From Lachnospiraceae bacterium (lineage in GTDB: Bacteria > Bacillota > Clostridia > Lachnospirales > Lachnospiraceae), in assembly GCA_017964055.1 (NCBI GenBank), contig JAGCSS010000249.1:1-5445 (forward strand): a DNA stretch of 5,445 nt, given 5' to 3'. The notes below the pieces were generated by a model. That model was given only the letters and a program-made list of their open reading frames with translations. It did not search any database and was not told the origin of the DNA. Shown one piece after another: positions 1 to 5,241 of this stretch. The position numbers and the translations under genes are program-made. The stretch's first letter is position 1. Each line of letters opens with the position of its first letter.

Positions 1-1257
1 GATACGGTGCGCACTCCAGCCGACGATCCTCGCGATGGCAAATATCGGAGTGAACAGCTCTCTGGGGATTCCCATCATTTCATAGACAAATCCGCTGTAA
101 AAATCCACGTTCGGGCTGACACCCTTGTATATGCGGCGCTCACGGGCGATGATCTCGGGTGCGAGCCTTTCGATGGACTCATACAGCTGCAGGTCCTTAT
201 CGCGGCCCTTTTCGCCGGCGAGACGCTCTACGAAACCCCTGAATACGCGCTCTCTGGGATCGGAGATCGAATAGACAGCGTGTCCCATGCCGTAGATGAG
301 ACCCTTGCGGTCAAATGTCTCCTTGCGGACGATCTTTGTAAGATATGAGGCGATCTCATCCTCATCGCCGGTATCGGTAACATTCTCTCGGATATCATCC
401 ATCATCTCCATGACCATCAAATTAGCACCGCCGTGGCGTTTGCCCTTGAGCGAGGACATAGCGGCCGCGATCGCCGAGTAGGTGTCGGAACCGGAGGATG
501 TTACTACACGTGTAGTAAAAGTTGAATTATTGCCGCCGCCGTGCTCCATGTGCAGCAGGAAAGCAACATCGAGAGTACGCGCCTCGAGCTCGGTAAACTG
601 CATATCCGGACGCAGGAGACGCAGGAAATTCTCCGTCAGGGACAGAGACCTGTCGGGCCTGTGCACGAACATGCTCTCGCAGTTTTTGTAGTAATTGTAG
701 GCGTGGTAGCTGTACGCCGCGAGCATCGGGAACGTACCGATCAGCTGCATGCACTGCCGCAGAACATTCGGTATCGAAAGATCGTTTTTTTGATCATCGT
801 AGCTCGCCAGCGTCAGGATGGATTTTGTCATCGAACTCATGATGTCGGCTTCCGGCGCTTTCATGATGACATCGCGCGTGAAATTGGTGGGAAGAGTCAT
901 GTTTTCCGCGATAATGTCGTGGAACTCGTCGAGCTGTTGTTTTGTGGGCAGCCTGCCGAACAGGAGCAGATAAGCGCCCTCTTCGTAGATTCTGTCGCGC
1001 TCGCCCGCGCCCCTGATGAGGTCGCAGACATCGTATCCGCGATAGAGCAGCTCGCCGTCGCACGGGATCAGCTGTCCGTTTTCCTCCCGCATAGATGTGA
1101 CACTTGAAATGTTAGTGAGACCCGTAACGACTCCCTGACCGTTCAGGTCCCTGAGGCCCCTCTTGACCCCGAATCTGCTGTACAGCTCCGGATCGAAATC
1201 TCCGCAGAGCGTGCACAGTTCTGCCTGCTTCGCAGCATACGTATCAATATTGCGCAT
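1..1257 (-). CDS. gltA: Citrate synthase, 3' end cut off by window edge
   Basis: Condenses acetyl-CoA with oxaloacetate to citrate in the cytoplasm. In anaerobic clostridia this usually feeds 2-oxoglutarate and glutamate synthesis rather than a full TCA cycle. I translated 419 uninterrupted codons from ATG at 1257. The protein begins MRNIDTYAAKQAEL. Family landmarks appear in order: LHMEHGGGNNST with the first catalytic His at residue 239, GKRHGGAN at 272-279, GMGHAVY with the second catalytic His at 326, PNVDFYSG with the catalytic Asp at 385, and ARIVGWSAHRI at 409-419, where the window ends. Only the last few dozen residues should be missing. A GGGGG ribosome site lies about six bases upstream of the ATG. 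The gene is transcribed away from the DUF3793 gene. The 2-methylcitrate synthase branch of the family cannot be excluded from sequence alone, so the symbol is a family-level label. Confidence 0.95.
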   Translation of the reverse strand, partial: MRNIDTYAAKQAELCTLCGDFDPELYSRFGVKRGLRDLNGQGVVTGLTNISSVTSMREENGQLIPCDGELLYRGYDVCDLIRGAGERDRIYEEGAYLLLFGRLPTKQQLDEFHDIIAENMTLPTNFTRDVIMKAPEADIMSSMTKSILTLASYDDQKNDLSIPNVLRQCMQLIGTFPMLAAYSYHAYNYYKNCESMFVHRPDRSLSLTENFLRLLRPDMQFTELEARTLDVAFLLHMEHGGGNNSTFTTRVVTSSGSDTYSAIAAAMSSLKGKRHGGANLMVMEMMDDIRENVTDTGDEDEIASYLTKIVRKETFDRKGLIYGMGHAVYSISDPRERVFRGFVERLAGEKGRDKDLQLYESIERLAPEIIARERRIYKGVSPNVDFYSGFVYEMMGIPRELFTPIFAIARIVGWSAHRI

Positions 1258-1316
1258 CAAAAACCCCCTTTGGTGTGTATGAATGCATAAGCTGTGAGTA
1301 GTGAATTACATTTAAC

Positions 1317-1346
1317 AGTTTACCATGGGAAAGTGTCGGAGGGCAA
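1317..1346 (-). promoter_or_regulatory. Putative citrate synthase promoter
   Basis: On the minus strand TTGCCC (1341-1346) and TAAACT (1317-1322) are separated by 18 bases. TGG precedes the -10, giving an extended -10 motif. Each hexamer matches four of six consensus positions. The start would lie near 1310, leaving a leader of about 50 bases before the ATG at 1257. It is a moderate match, chosen as the best in the interval. Confidence 0.4.
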
Positions 1347-1375
1347 ATAAACAAATTGTGAACAATATTGTTTAT
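1347..1375. promoter_or_regulatory. Inverted repeat next to the citrate synthase -35 (possible regulator site)
   Basis: ATAAACAA (1347-1354) and TTGTTTAT (1368-1375) are perfect 8-bp inverted arms with 13 bases between them. The right arm overlaps a 12-bp palindrome, AACAATATTGTT (1361-1372). The repeat abuts the proposed citrate synthase -35 on its upstream side, a position typical of activator or LysR-type sites. AT-rich DNA makes chance palindromes easier, so the regulatory role is inferred. Confidence 0.4.
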
Positions 1376-1396
1376 GACCTGTTAATTAATAAGATG

Positions 1397-1425
1397 TTGA
1401 CATCCCCTGAGGAATCTGATAGAAT
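1397..1425 (+). promoter_or_regulatory. Strong sigma-A promoter for the DUF3793-flavodoxin unit
   Basis: TTGACA (1397-1402) is a perfect -35 and TAGAAT (1420-1425) a five-of-six -10, with the ideal 17-base spacer. The predicted start is near 1432, giving a leader of about 119 bases before the ATG at 1551. The palindrome at 1434-1451 begins about two bases after this start, so a bound repressor would block initiation. Confidence 0.8.
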
Positions 1426-1433
1426 AGCCAACA

Positions 1434-1451
1434 GGTTAGCAAAAGCTAACC
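1434..1451. promoter_or_regulatory. Operator 1: GGTTAGC-AAAA-GCTAACC at the transcription start
   Basis: Perfect 7-bp inverted arms flank a four-base AAAA centre, sitting at about +3 to +20 of the promoter at 1397-1425. The TTAG/CTAA half-sites recall the iron-dependent DtxR/IdeR class of operators (inner core GGTTAG-S-CTAACC), but the centre spacing here is larger, so the regulator class is only an inference. The 6-bp core recurs at 1515-1530, which argues against chance. Confidence 0.75.
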
Positions 1452-1480
1452 AACTGTAATGGGTTTGTGCGCACAAAACA

Positions 1481-1506
1481 CTGCCGTGAGGCGGATATAT
1501 TTTTTT
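1481..1506 (+). terminator. Possible leader attenuator: GNRA-type hairpin followed by a T tract
   Basis: CTGCC (1481-1485) pairs with GGCGG (1490-1494), including one T-G wobble, around a GTGA tetraloop of the GNRA class. After ATATA comes a T run at 1500-1506. The stem is short and sits about five bases from the T run, so it is a weak terminator candidate. A perfect 14-bp palindrome, TTTGTGCGCACAAA (1464-1477), lies just upstream and could form an alternative structure. Confidence 0.3.
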
Positions 1507-1514
1507 GATATTGG

Positions 1515-1530
1515 GTTAGCAGATGCTAAC
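1515..1530. promoter_or_regulatory. Operator 2: GTTAGC-AGAT-GCTAAC just upstream of the DUF3793 gene
   Basis: This repeats the 6-bp arms and four-base spacing of operator 1, exactly 80 bases downstream and on the same face of the control region. It ends 20 bases before the start codon and 8 bases before the AGAGG ribosome site. Two identical operators in one leader could allow looping, cooperative binding or a roadblock to elongating polymerase. In RNA the arms could also form a short hairpin near the ribosome site. Confidence 0.65.
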
Positions 1531-1550
1531 ATTTGTCAGAGGTGGTATAT

Positions 1551-2132
1551 ATGCTCAAAGAAGCTGTGATAGAAAACTGTGCTCCGACATTGGCGGGGAT
1601 AAAGACAGGGAATCTGTTTTCCCTGAAAAATGACAGATCGGGAACGACGCAGGACATATGCTCGCTGAACAGGATACTGCGTAAAAAGGGACTCCGGATC
1701 ATTCCCGTTCGGAAAACCGAGCGGACAACGATGTTCTATCTGTATCGCCCCGAGCGCCTGAAACGTGATCTGGAGAGAGACGAAGCGGCAACGATCCTTT
1801 CGGAAAAGGGCTATTGCTGCGATGATCCGAACCTTTGCCTGGTACAGCTCGTGAGGCATCTGAAGGAAGACAGCGAGTTCCCCCATGAGATCGGACTGTT
1901 CCTGGGGTATCCGCCCTCGGACGTCAGAGCGTTCATGAACAGCCCATGCTGCGGCGTACAGTGCACAGGCTGCTGGAAAGCATACAGCAACCGCGATGAG
2001 GCGGTAAAGATCTTCGACAGTTATCGCAGATGCACGGATATCTATCGGAGAAAAGCGAAAAAAGGCGTAAACCTGGAAAGCCTGATCGTGGCCGAGGGCT
2101 GCGGTAGGGAAGCACGGGATATCGCGATATAA
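1551..2132 (+). CDS. DUF3793 family protein
   Basis: A 193-residue protein whose opening MLKEAVIENCAPTLAGIKTG and core HEIGLFLGYPPSDVRAF (112-128) are characteristic of DUF3793, a clostridial family of unknown function. I chose ATG 1551 because AGAGG (1538-1542) is correctly spaced before it and the family starts there. An in-frame TTG at 1533 would overlap the ribosome site. Residues 133-141 hold a cysteine cluster (CCGVQCTGC), and Cys 10, 89, 90 and 96 lie elsewhere, so metal or redox chemistry is possible but unproven. No signal peptide or membrane segment is visible. The gene lies 60 bases upstream of a flavodoxin gene on the same transcript and downstream of twin operators. A role in metal or redox homeostasis is inferred from that context only. 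Confidence 0.85.
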   Translation: MLKEAVIENCAPTLAGIKTGNLFSLKNDRSGTTQDICSLNRILRKKGLRIIPVRKTERTTMFYLYRPERLKRDLERDEAATILSEKGYCCDDPNLCLVQLVRHLKEDSEFPHEIGLFLGYPPSDVRAFMNSPCCGVQCTGCWKAYSNRDEAVKIFDSYRRCTDIYRRKAKKGVNLESLIVAEGCGREARDIAI

Positions 2133-2192
2133 GTCCGATTCCGGGAAAGCAGAGCTTCTTTCGGGACGGTATCAATCTAAGGAGGATGAAAG

Positions 2193-2615
2193 ATGAGTAA
2201 GATAGCTGTAGTGTTCTGGAGCGGAACAGGCAATACAAAGGCAATGGCAGAGGCGGTCCTGGCCGGCGCGAAGGACGCGGGTGCTCAGGCGGACATATTC
2301 GAAGCCGCCGATTTTGACAACGGCAAGGCTGCCGGCTATGATGCCCTCGCATTCGGCTGCCCCGCAATGGGAGCGGAGGAACTCGAGGATTCCGAATTCG
2401 AGCCCATGTTCGCGGATGTTGAAGGGGCGCTTGCGGGCAAGAAGGTAGCTCTGTTCGGTTCTTACGGCTGGGGCGACGGCCAGTGGATGAGAGACTGGGA
2501 GGACCGCTGCAAATCCTCAGGCATCAGCCTCGCTGCGGAGAGCGTACTCGCAAACGAGACCCCCGGCGATGCAGAGATCGCCAACTGCAAGGCTCTCGGC
2601 GCCACACTGGCTTAA
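2193..2615 (+). CDS. Short-chain flavodoxin
   Basis: A 140-residue FMN-binding electron carrier of the cytoplasm that can substitute for ferredoxin with partners such as hydrogenase or pyruvate:ferredoxin oxidoreductase. The phosphate loop SGTGNT lies at residues 10-15. The 50s flavin loop is GCPAMGAEELED (55-66), with Met 59 where some flavodoxins carry Trp. The 90s loop is GSYGWGDGQWMRDW (89-102), with Trp 93 placed to stack on the flavin. This arrangement closely matches the C. beijerinckii and Megasphaera elsdenii flavodoxins, and length is normal for the short-chain class. AAGGAGG (2179-2185) precedes the ATG. It is the second gene after the operator-controlled promoter at 1397 and is followed by a strong terminator, which suggests a two-gene operon. 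Confidence 0.95.
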   Translation: MSKIAVVFWSGTGNTKAMAEAVLAGAKDAGAQADIFEAADFDNGKAAGYDALAFGCPAMGAEELEDSEFEPMFADVEGALAGKKVALFGSYGWGDGQWMRDWEDRCKSSGISLAAESVLANETPGDAEIANCKALGATLA

Positions 2616-2666
2616 GCGCTGATGATCGGCTGATATAAGGCACAGGATCGTTCATCGATAAAACAG

Positions 2667-2700
2667 AAACTCCCCTGTCATAAGAGGCAGGGGAGTTTTT
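2667..2700. terminator. Rho-independent terminator between convergent genes
   Basis: AAACTCCCCTG (2667-2677) pairs perfectly with CAGGGGAGTTT (2688-2698) around a 10-base loop, giving 11 pairs. It is followed by a T tract ending at 2700 on the plus strand. The minus-strand side is also T-rich (TTTCTGTTTT), so it can probably stop both the flavodoxin transcript and the oncoming regulator transcript, whose stop codon is at 2717. Confidence 0.92.
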
Positions 2701-2716
2701 GATCGAGTTTGTGTAA

Positions 2717-3481
2717 TTATCTCTTCTTGTATAGCACCAGTTCCGGGTCGGCGCCTTCGCACCCATATGTGCAGACCATGATAAAGTCCATGTTCGCGAG
2801 CACTCCGAAGCAGCGGTCGCCGCCGAACTCGGACTCGAGCTGGTTGCCCAGATACGTGGTGCCGTCGTTCAGGAACTTGACCTTGGCGCCGCTCGGGAGA
2901 GGATAGGCGAGGTTGACGTAGCTGCCGACGAGGGCATTGAGCGATTTTACCTCGGGCATACCCTCTATGTGCAGGTCGTTGATCTCCTTGATCAGCTGCT
3001 GTTTGAATTCCTCAAACTCACCGTTATCGCTGAGCTCTTCGTAGCGCTTCCAGTAGTCGAGCGTGGGCAGTACCTGCTTCATATAGGCACGGGCCTGATC
3101 CTCGGTGAAATTCTCGTTTACCATGTGGCCTACGCAGACGTCGATCAGACTGTCCATGTCGTGATAGGTGTAGGTGCCGTCGGCGTAGCACCATTTGCAA
3201 TAGTGCTCGTTAGGCGTGCCGTCCTCGTCATTGCCGATGATCGAATCGTCCATCGGCATGCCGCAGCACTGACAGATGAGCTGCTGGGGCGAGCCGAGCA
3301 GAGTGTTGATCGAAACCTTGAACAGCTTGGATAAAAGCTTGAGGGTCTCGGTGTTAGGTACGGTTTCGCCGTTTTCCCAGCGGGATACGGCCTGACGGGT
3401 CACGAACAGTTTCTCGGCCAGATCGTCCTGAGAGAGACCGTTCTTTGTTCTGAGAGCGTATAATACTTCCTGTGTGCTCAT
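2717..3481 (-). CDS. XRE-family regulator fused to a zinc ribbon and a conserved C-terminal domain
   Basis: A 254-residue putative DNA-binding regulator. Residues 5-62 form a Cro/C1-type helix-turn-helix (GLSQDDLAEKLFVTRQAVSR, then WENGETVPN). Residues 70-105 form a zinc ribbon of the CQCCGMPM...YCKWCY type, with Cys 70/73 and 95/98 as likely ligands. Residues 106-165 look helical. The C-terminal part (from about 170) contains SLNALVGSYVNLAYPLPSG and ends PELVLYKKR. It resembles a conserved clostridial domain that I cannot name with confidence. AGGAGG (minus strand, 3488-3493) sits six bases before the ATG. It has its own promoter at 3554-3582. The target genes are unknown, and the TTAG-type operators at 1434 and 1515 are not near its own promoter, so nothing links it to them. 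Confidence 0.88.
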   Translation of the reverse strand: MSTQEVLYALRTKNGLSQDDLAEKLFVTRQAVSRWENGETVPNTETLKLLSKLFKVSINTLLGSPQQLICQCCGMPMDDSIIGNDEDGTPNEHYCKWCYADGTYTYHDMDSLIDVCVGHMVNENFTEDQARAYMKQVLPTLDYWKRYEELSDNGEFEEFKQQLIKEINDLHIEGMPEVKSLNALVGSYVNLAYPLPSGAKVKFLNDGTTYLGNQLESEFGGDRCFGVLANMDFIMVCTYGCEGADPELVLYKKR

Positions 3482-3509
3482 GTGGATCCTCCTGTATGAT
3501 TGCGAATGC

Positions 3510-3542
3510 CAGCGCAGGGTCCGGGATAATGCCGGCCCGCTG
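3510..3542 (-). other. Hairpin in the 5' leader of the XRE regulator
   Basis: In the minus-strand transcript CAGCGGG...CCGG (5' side, from 3542) can pair with CCGG...CGCTG (3' side, ending at 3510), with a bulge of a few bases. It lies between the predicted transcription start (near 3547) and the ribosome site. No T tract follows, so it is not a terminator. Translation control or mRNA stability is possible but speculative. Confidence 0.3.
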
Positions 3543-3553
3543 TGTCTGACATG

Positions 3554-3582
3554 ATTCTAACTCAGTGCATGAGCTGTTTCAA
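3554..3582 (-). promoter_or_regulatory. Sigma-A promoter of the XRE/zinc-ribbon gene
   Basis: On the minus strand TTGAAA (3577-3582) and TAGAAT (3554-3559) are separated by the ideal 17 bases. The -35 matches four of six and the -10 five of six consensus positions. The predicted start is near 3547, giving a leader of about 66 bases. The promoter lies within the 124-base gap after the upstream phosphoesterase gene, so the regulator can be expressed independently of it. Confidence 0.7.
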
Positions 3583-3605
3583 GCAACCCGCTGTTGCGGA
3601 GGATT

Positions 3606-4601
3606 TCAGAACTTCATCCCCATGGCCTTCATGAAGCGCTCAATGAGGATATCATCCTTGTGATCACCGAGCATGGGAAGATTAGTCGCAGGAATGCGGC
3701 CGCCGGCCATGGTGGCGTGTCCGCCGCCGTTGCCGATGCCTTCAAGAGCCTTTGCCATAACTTCTCCTGCATTGATATCGTCACGCTCCGAGCGCACGGA
3801 AAGTTTCAGACCGTCGGGGCGGTCGCAGTAGATCACGGCGACCTCGATCTCGATCAGCGAGAGAATGAAATCGGCCACGATAGCGATCATCGCATCGGGA
3901 CATGAGAACGGGATATGAGTAAATCCAAAATAATCGAAAACCTTGATATTTTCAATGGCTGCGCCGTACGCCTTCAGGTCGTTGAACTCGAGGTTGTTCA
4001 TCTCGAGCTTACCCATTTTAACCACGTCAACGATCGGGTTGAGCATGCCGAAAGCGATGATGTCCTCGGAGGAAACGCCGCGAGAGAACTGGAGCGTGTC
4101 GATCTTGATGCCGTAGAGCAGAGCTGTGGCCACATCGGTCGAAGGCGTAATGTTCAGATCGCGGTAATAGTCGGCAATGATCGTGCTGCATGCGCCGAGC
4201 AGACGCACGTCCTTATACTGATACTCAACGTCCGCATTTTTCGCGGTCGTCGGATGGTGGTCGATCGCCGCCACCTCATCGCCGGGCAGATCTGTGATAT
4301 TGCCCGCATTTTTCTGCGAATCGACACAGATGATATAGTCCTCGGGATTCATCTCTGATACGATATCGTCATCCGCGAACATCTCTATGCCGAACATCTC
4401 GAGCATCTTCGAAGAACTCAGCTTGTCGATATCGCCATCATAGCAGATCGTCGACTGAATGCCGAATCTCTTCAGCAGCTCCTGCAGTCCGAACGCCGAC
4501 GCGATCGCATCGGGGTCGGGGATATTGTGAGTCTGGATGTAGATCTTGTGACCTTCGCAAAGCTTGATCAAATCCTTAATATCTGCTCCGTTCCTTCCCA
4601 T
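3606..4601 (-). CDS. DHH/DHHA1 family phosphoesterase (NrnA-like)
   Basis: A 331-residue cytoplasmic metal-dependent phosphoesterase. DHH motifs appear in order: THNIPDPDAIAS (24-35) supplying metal-binding His and Asp residues, VDSQ (93-96), the signature IDHH (113-116), GACST (136-140) and GIKIDT (164-169). The C-terminal DHHA1 domain has GNGGGHATMAGG (290-301), the usual substrate-binding loop. Relatives include nano-RNases and pAp phosphatases (NrnA), cyclic-dinucleotide-derived pApA phosphodiesterases and pyrophosphatases, and I cannot choose among these. The length fits the stand-alone NrnA-type enzymes. AAAGGAG (minus strand, 4609-4615) precedes the ATG by seven bases. It is the first gene after a leader of about 146 bases and is followed by the XRE gene, which has its own promoter. 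Confidence 0.92.
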   Translation of the reverse strand: MGRNGADIKDLIKLCEGHKIYIQTHNIPDPDAIASAFGLQELLKRFGIQSTICYDGDIDKLSSSKMLEMFGIEMFADDDIVSEMNPEDYIICVDSQKNAGNITDLPGDEVAAIDHHPTTAKNADVEYQYKDVRLLGACSTIIADYYRDLNITPSTDVATALLYGIKIDTLQFSRGVSSEDIIAFGMLNPIVDVVKMGKLEMNNLEFNDLKAYGAAIENIKVFDYFGFTHIPFSCPDAMIAIVADFILSLIEIEVAVIYCDRPDGLKLSVRSERDDINAGEVMAKALEGIGNGGGHATMAGGRIPATNLPMLGDHKDDILIERFMKAMGMKF

Positions 4602-4747
4602 AGCTTTTCTCCTTTGTTAAGATATGAATCATATTTGAAAGACTATACTTTTCTTTCCGCTAAAATATCTTATCTGATATCTAAAAATGTCCGGCACTGC
4701 AGCCGAGTCGCGGCCTTGCGGGGATGATCAATCCCACGGTTTATTGT
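4602..4747 (-). other. Leader of the phosphoesterase transcript with alternative small hairpins
   Basis: No coding sequence is evident here. Reading the minus strand, a GGGAT...ATCCC hairpin (4735-4721) comes first, then a GCCG (4714-4711), a CGGC (4705-4702) and a second GCCG (4695-4692). The CGGC can pair with either GCCG, and the downstream pairing is followed a few bases later by TTTTT. This is the geometry of a small attenuator, but the competing stems are only four to five pairs long. The rest of the leader is AT-rich and ends at the ribosome site. Confidence 0.3.
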
Positions 4748-4753
4748 GGACTT

Positions 4754-4782
4754 ATTATACCAGATAAATTCCTTTTTGGCAC
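4754..4782 (-). promoter_or_regulatory. Promoter of the phosphoesterase gene
   Basis: On the minus strand a perfect TATAAT (4754-4759) is preceded by TGG, making an extended -10. GTGCCA (4777-4782, four of six -35 matches) lies 17 bases upstream. The start should be near 4747. The extended -10 compensates for the weak -35. Confidence 0.65.
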
Positions 4783-4852
4783 CAGATTTGTCGGAATTAT
4801 GAGGAGAATTACGAAGTGATGAGATGACTACGAGCATTCACTGCAAACCTGA

Positions 4853-4921
4853 CGGTTCTTCCGCCCCGTCAGATGTGTACAAAATGCACGGGCGCCGCAG
4901 AGAAAACTTCCGAGACCCGTT
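4853..4921 (+). repeat. Left arm of the long inverted repeat closing the structured region
   Basis: This arm starts CGGTTCTTCCGCCCC (4853-4867) and pairs with 5242-5311 with small internal loops. Its outer end can also fold locally: CTGACGG (4849-4855) pairs with CCGTCAG (4866-4872). The long-range and local folds therefore exclude each other. Confidence 0.75.
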
Positions 4922-4952
4922 GAGGGCGCCGGCACTTGCGAGTGAAGCGTAA

Positions 4953-5059
4953 GACATCAGCCGGGCGAAGCCCGTTCGGGCCGATACCGGTGCGATACAA
5001 GCCGTAGGCTTGTAACCGTGCCGGTACGGACTGAATAAGCACGTAGTGCGGTTGATGTC
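4953..5059 (+). other. Cloverleaf-like four-way domain inside the structured region
   Basis: GACATCAGCC (4953-4962) pairs with GGTTGATGTC (5050-5059), ten pairs with one G-U. Inside lie three hairpins. The first is GGGC-GAA-GCCC (4963-4973). The second is a long stem at 4981-5029 with TACAAGCC (4996-5003) pairing with GGCTTGTA (5007-5014) around GTA. The third is GCAC-GTA-GTGC (5039-5049), directly abutting the closing helix. All three have C-G-closed GNA triloops. It is not a tRNA: there is no T-loop, anticodon arm or acceptor end of the right form. The stems are seen in the sequence and the fold as a unit is inferred. Confidence 0.55.
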
Positions 5060-5241
5060 AGAGCGAACGTTCCTCTCGCAGGTTCAGCGAGAGGGCGCTT
5101 AGTGTCCGCTGCGTCCGAATCGGAGCGTATGTGGGGAAACCGCAACGCGGTTTTCATACACGCGACGCTGTGCGTCGCATCCGTAGCGTTTCGCACAGAA
5201 TGTTTATACTTTCGCATCGCCTGTTTGCGAAACGCAGGATA

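Noticed and set aside
541..1107. 188-codon plus-strand open frame
   Set aside because: It is antisense to citrate synthase, whose catalytic motifs are unmistakable on the other strand.
1533..1550. TTG at 1533 as an alternative start of the DUF3793 gene
   Set aside because: It would place the AGAGG ribosome site inside the coding region, and the family begins at the Met encoded at 1551.
2133..2192. AAGC-AGA-GCTT mini-hairpin between the DUF3793 and flavodoxin genes as a terminator
   Set aside because: The stem is short and no T run follows, so the two genes are more simply read as co-transcribed.
3583..3597. GCAAC-CCGCT-GTTGC inverted repeat after the phosphoesterase gene as a terminator
   Set aside because: The stem is only five pairs and no T tract follows on the minus strand. 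It also abuts the -35 of the next gene.
3915..4358. 147-codon plus-strand open frame
   Set aside because: It is the reverse-strand shadow of the DHH phosphoesterase gene, rich in Val, Asp and Arg as such shadows are.
5194..5204. CACAGAATG, reminiscent of the ACAGAA element of bacterial RNase P RNA
   Set aside because: The conserved 5' core (GAGGAAAGTCC-like) and other RNase P landmarks are absent.
4957..5217. 86-codon minus-strand open frame inside the structured region
   Set aside because: It runs through many perfect palindromes, has arginine-, serine- and threonine-rich low-information composition and no ribosome site worth noting. The pairing pattern explains the sequence better than coding does.
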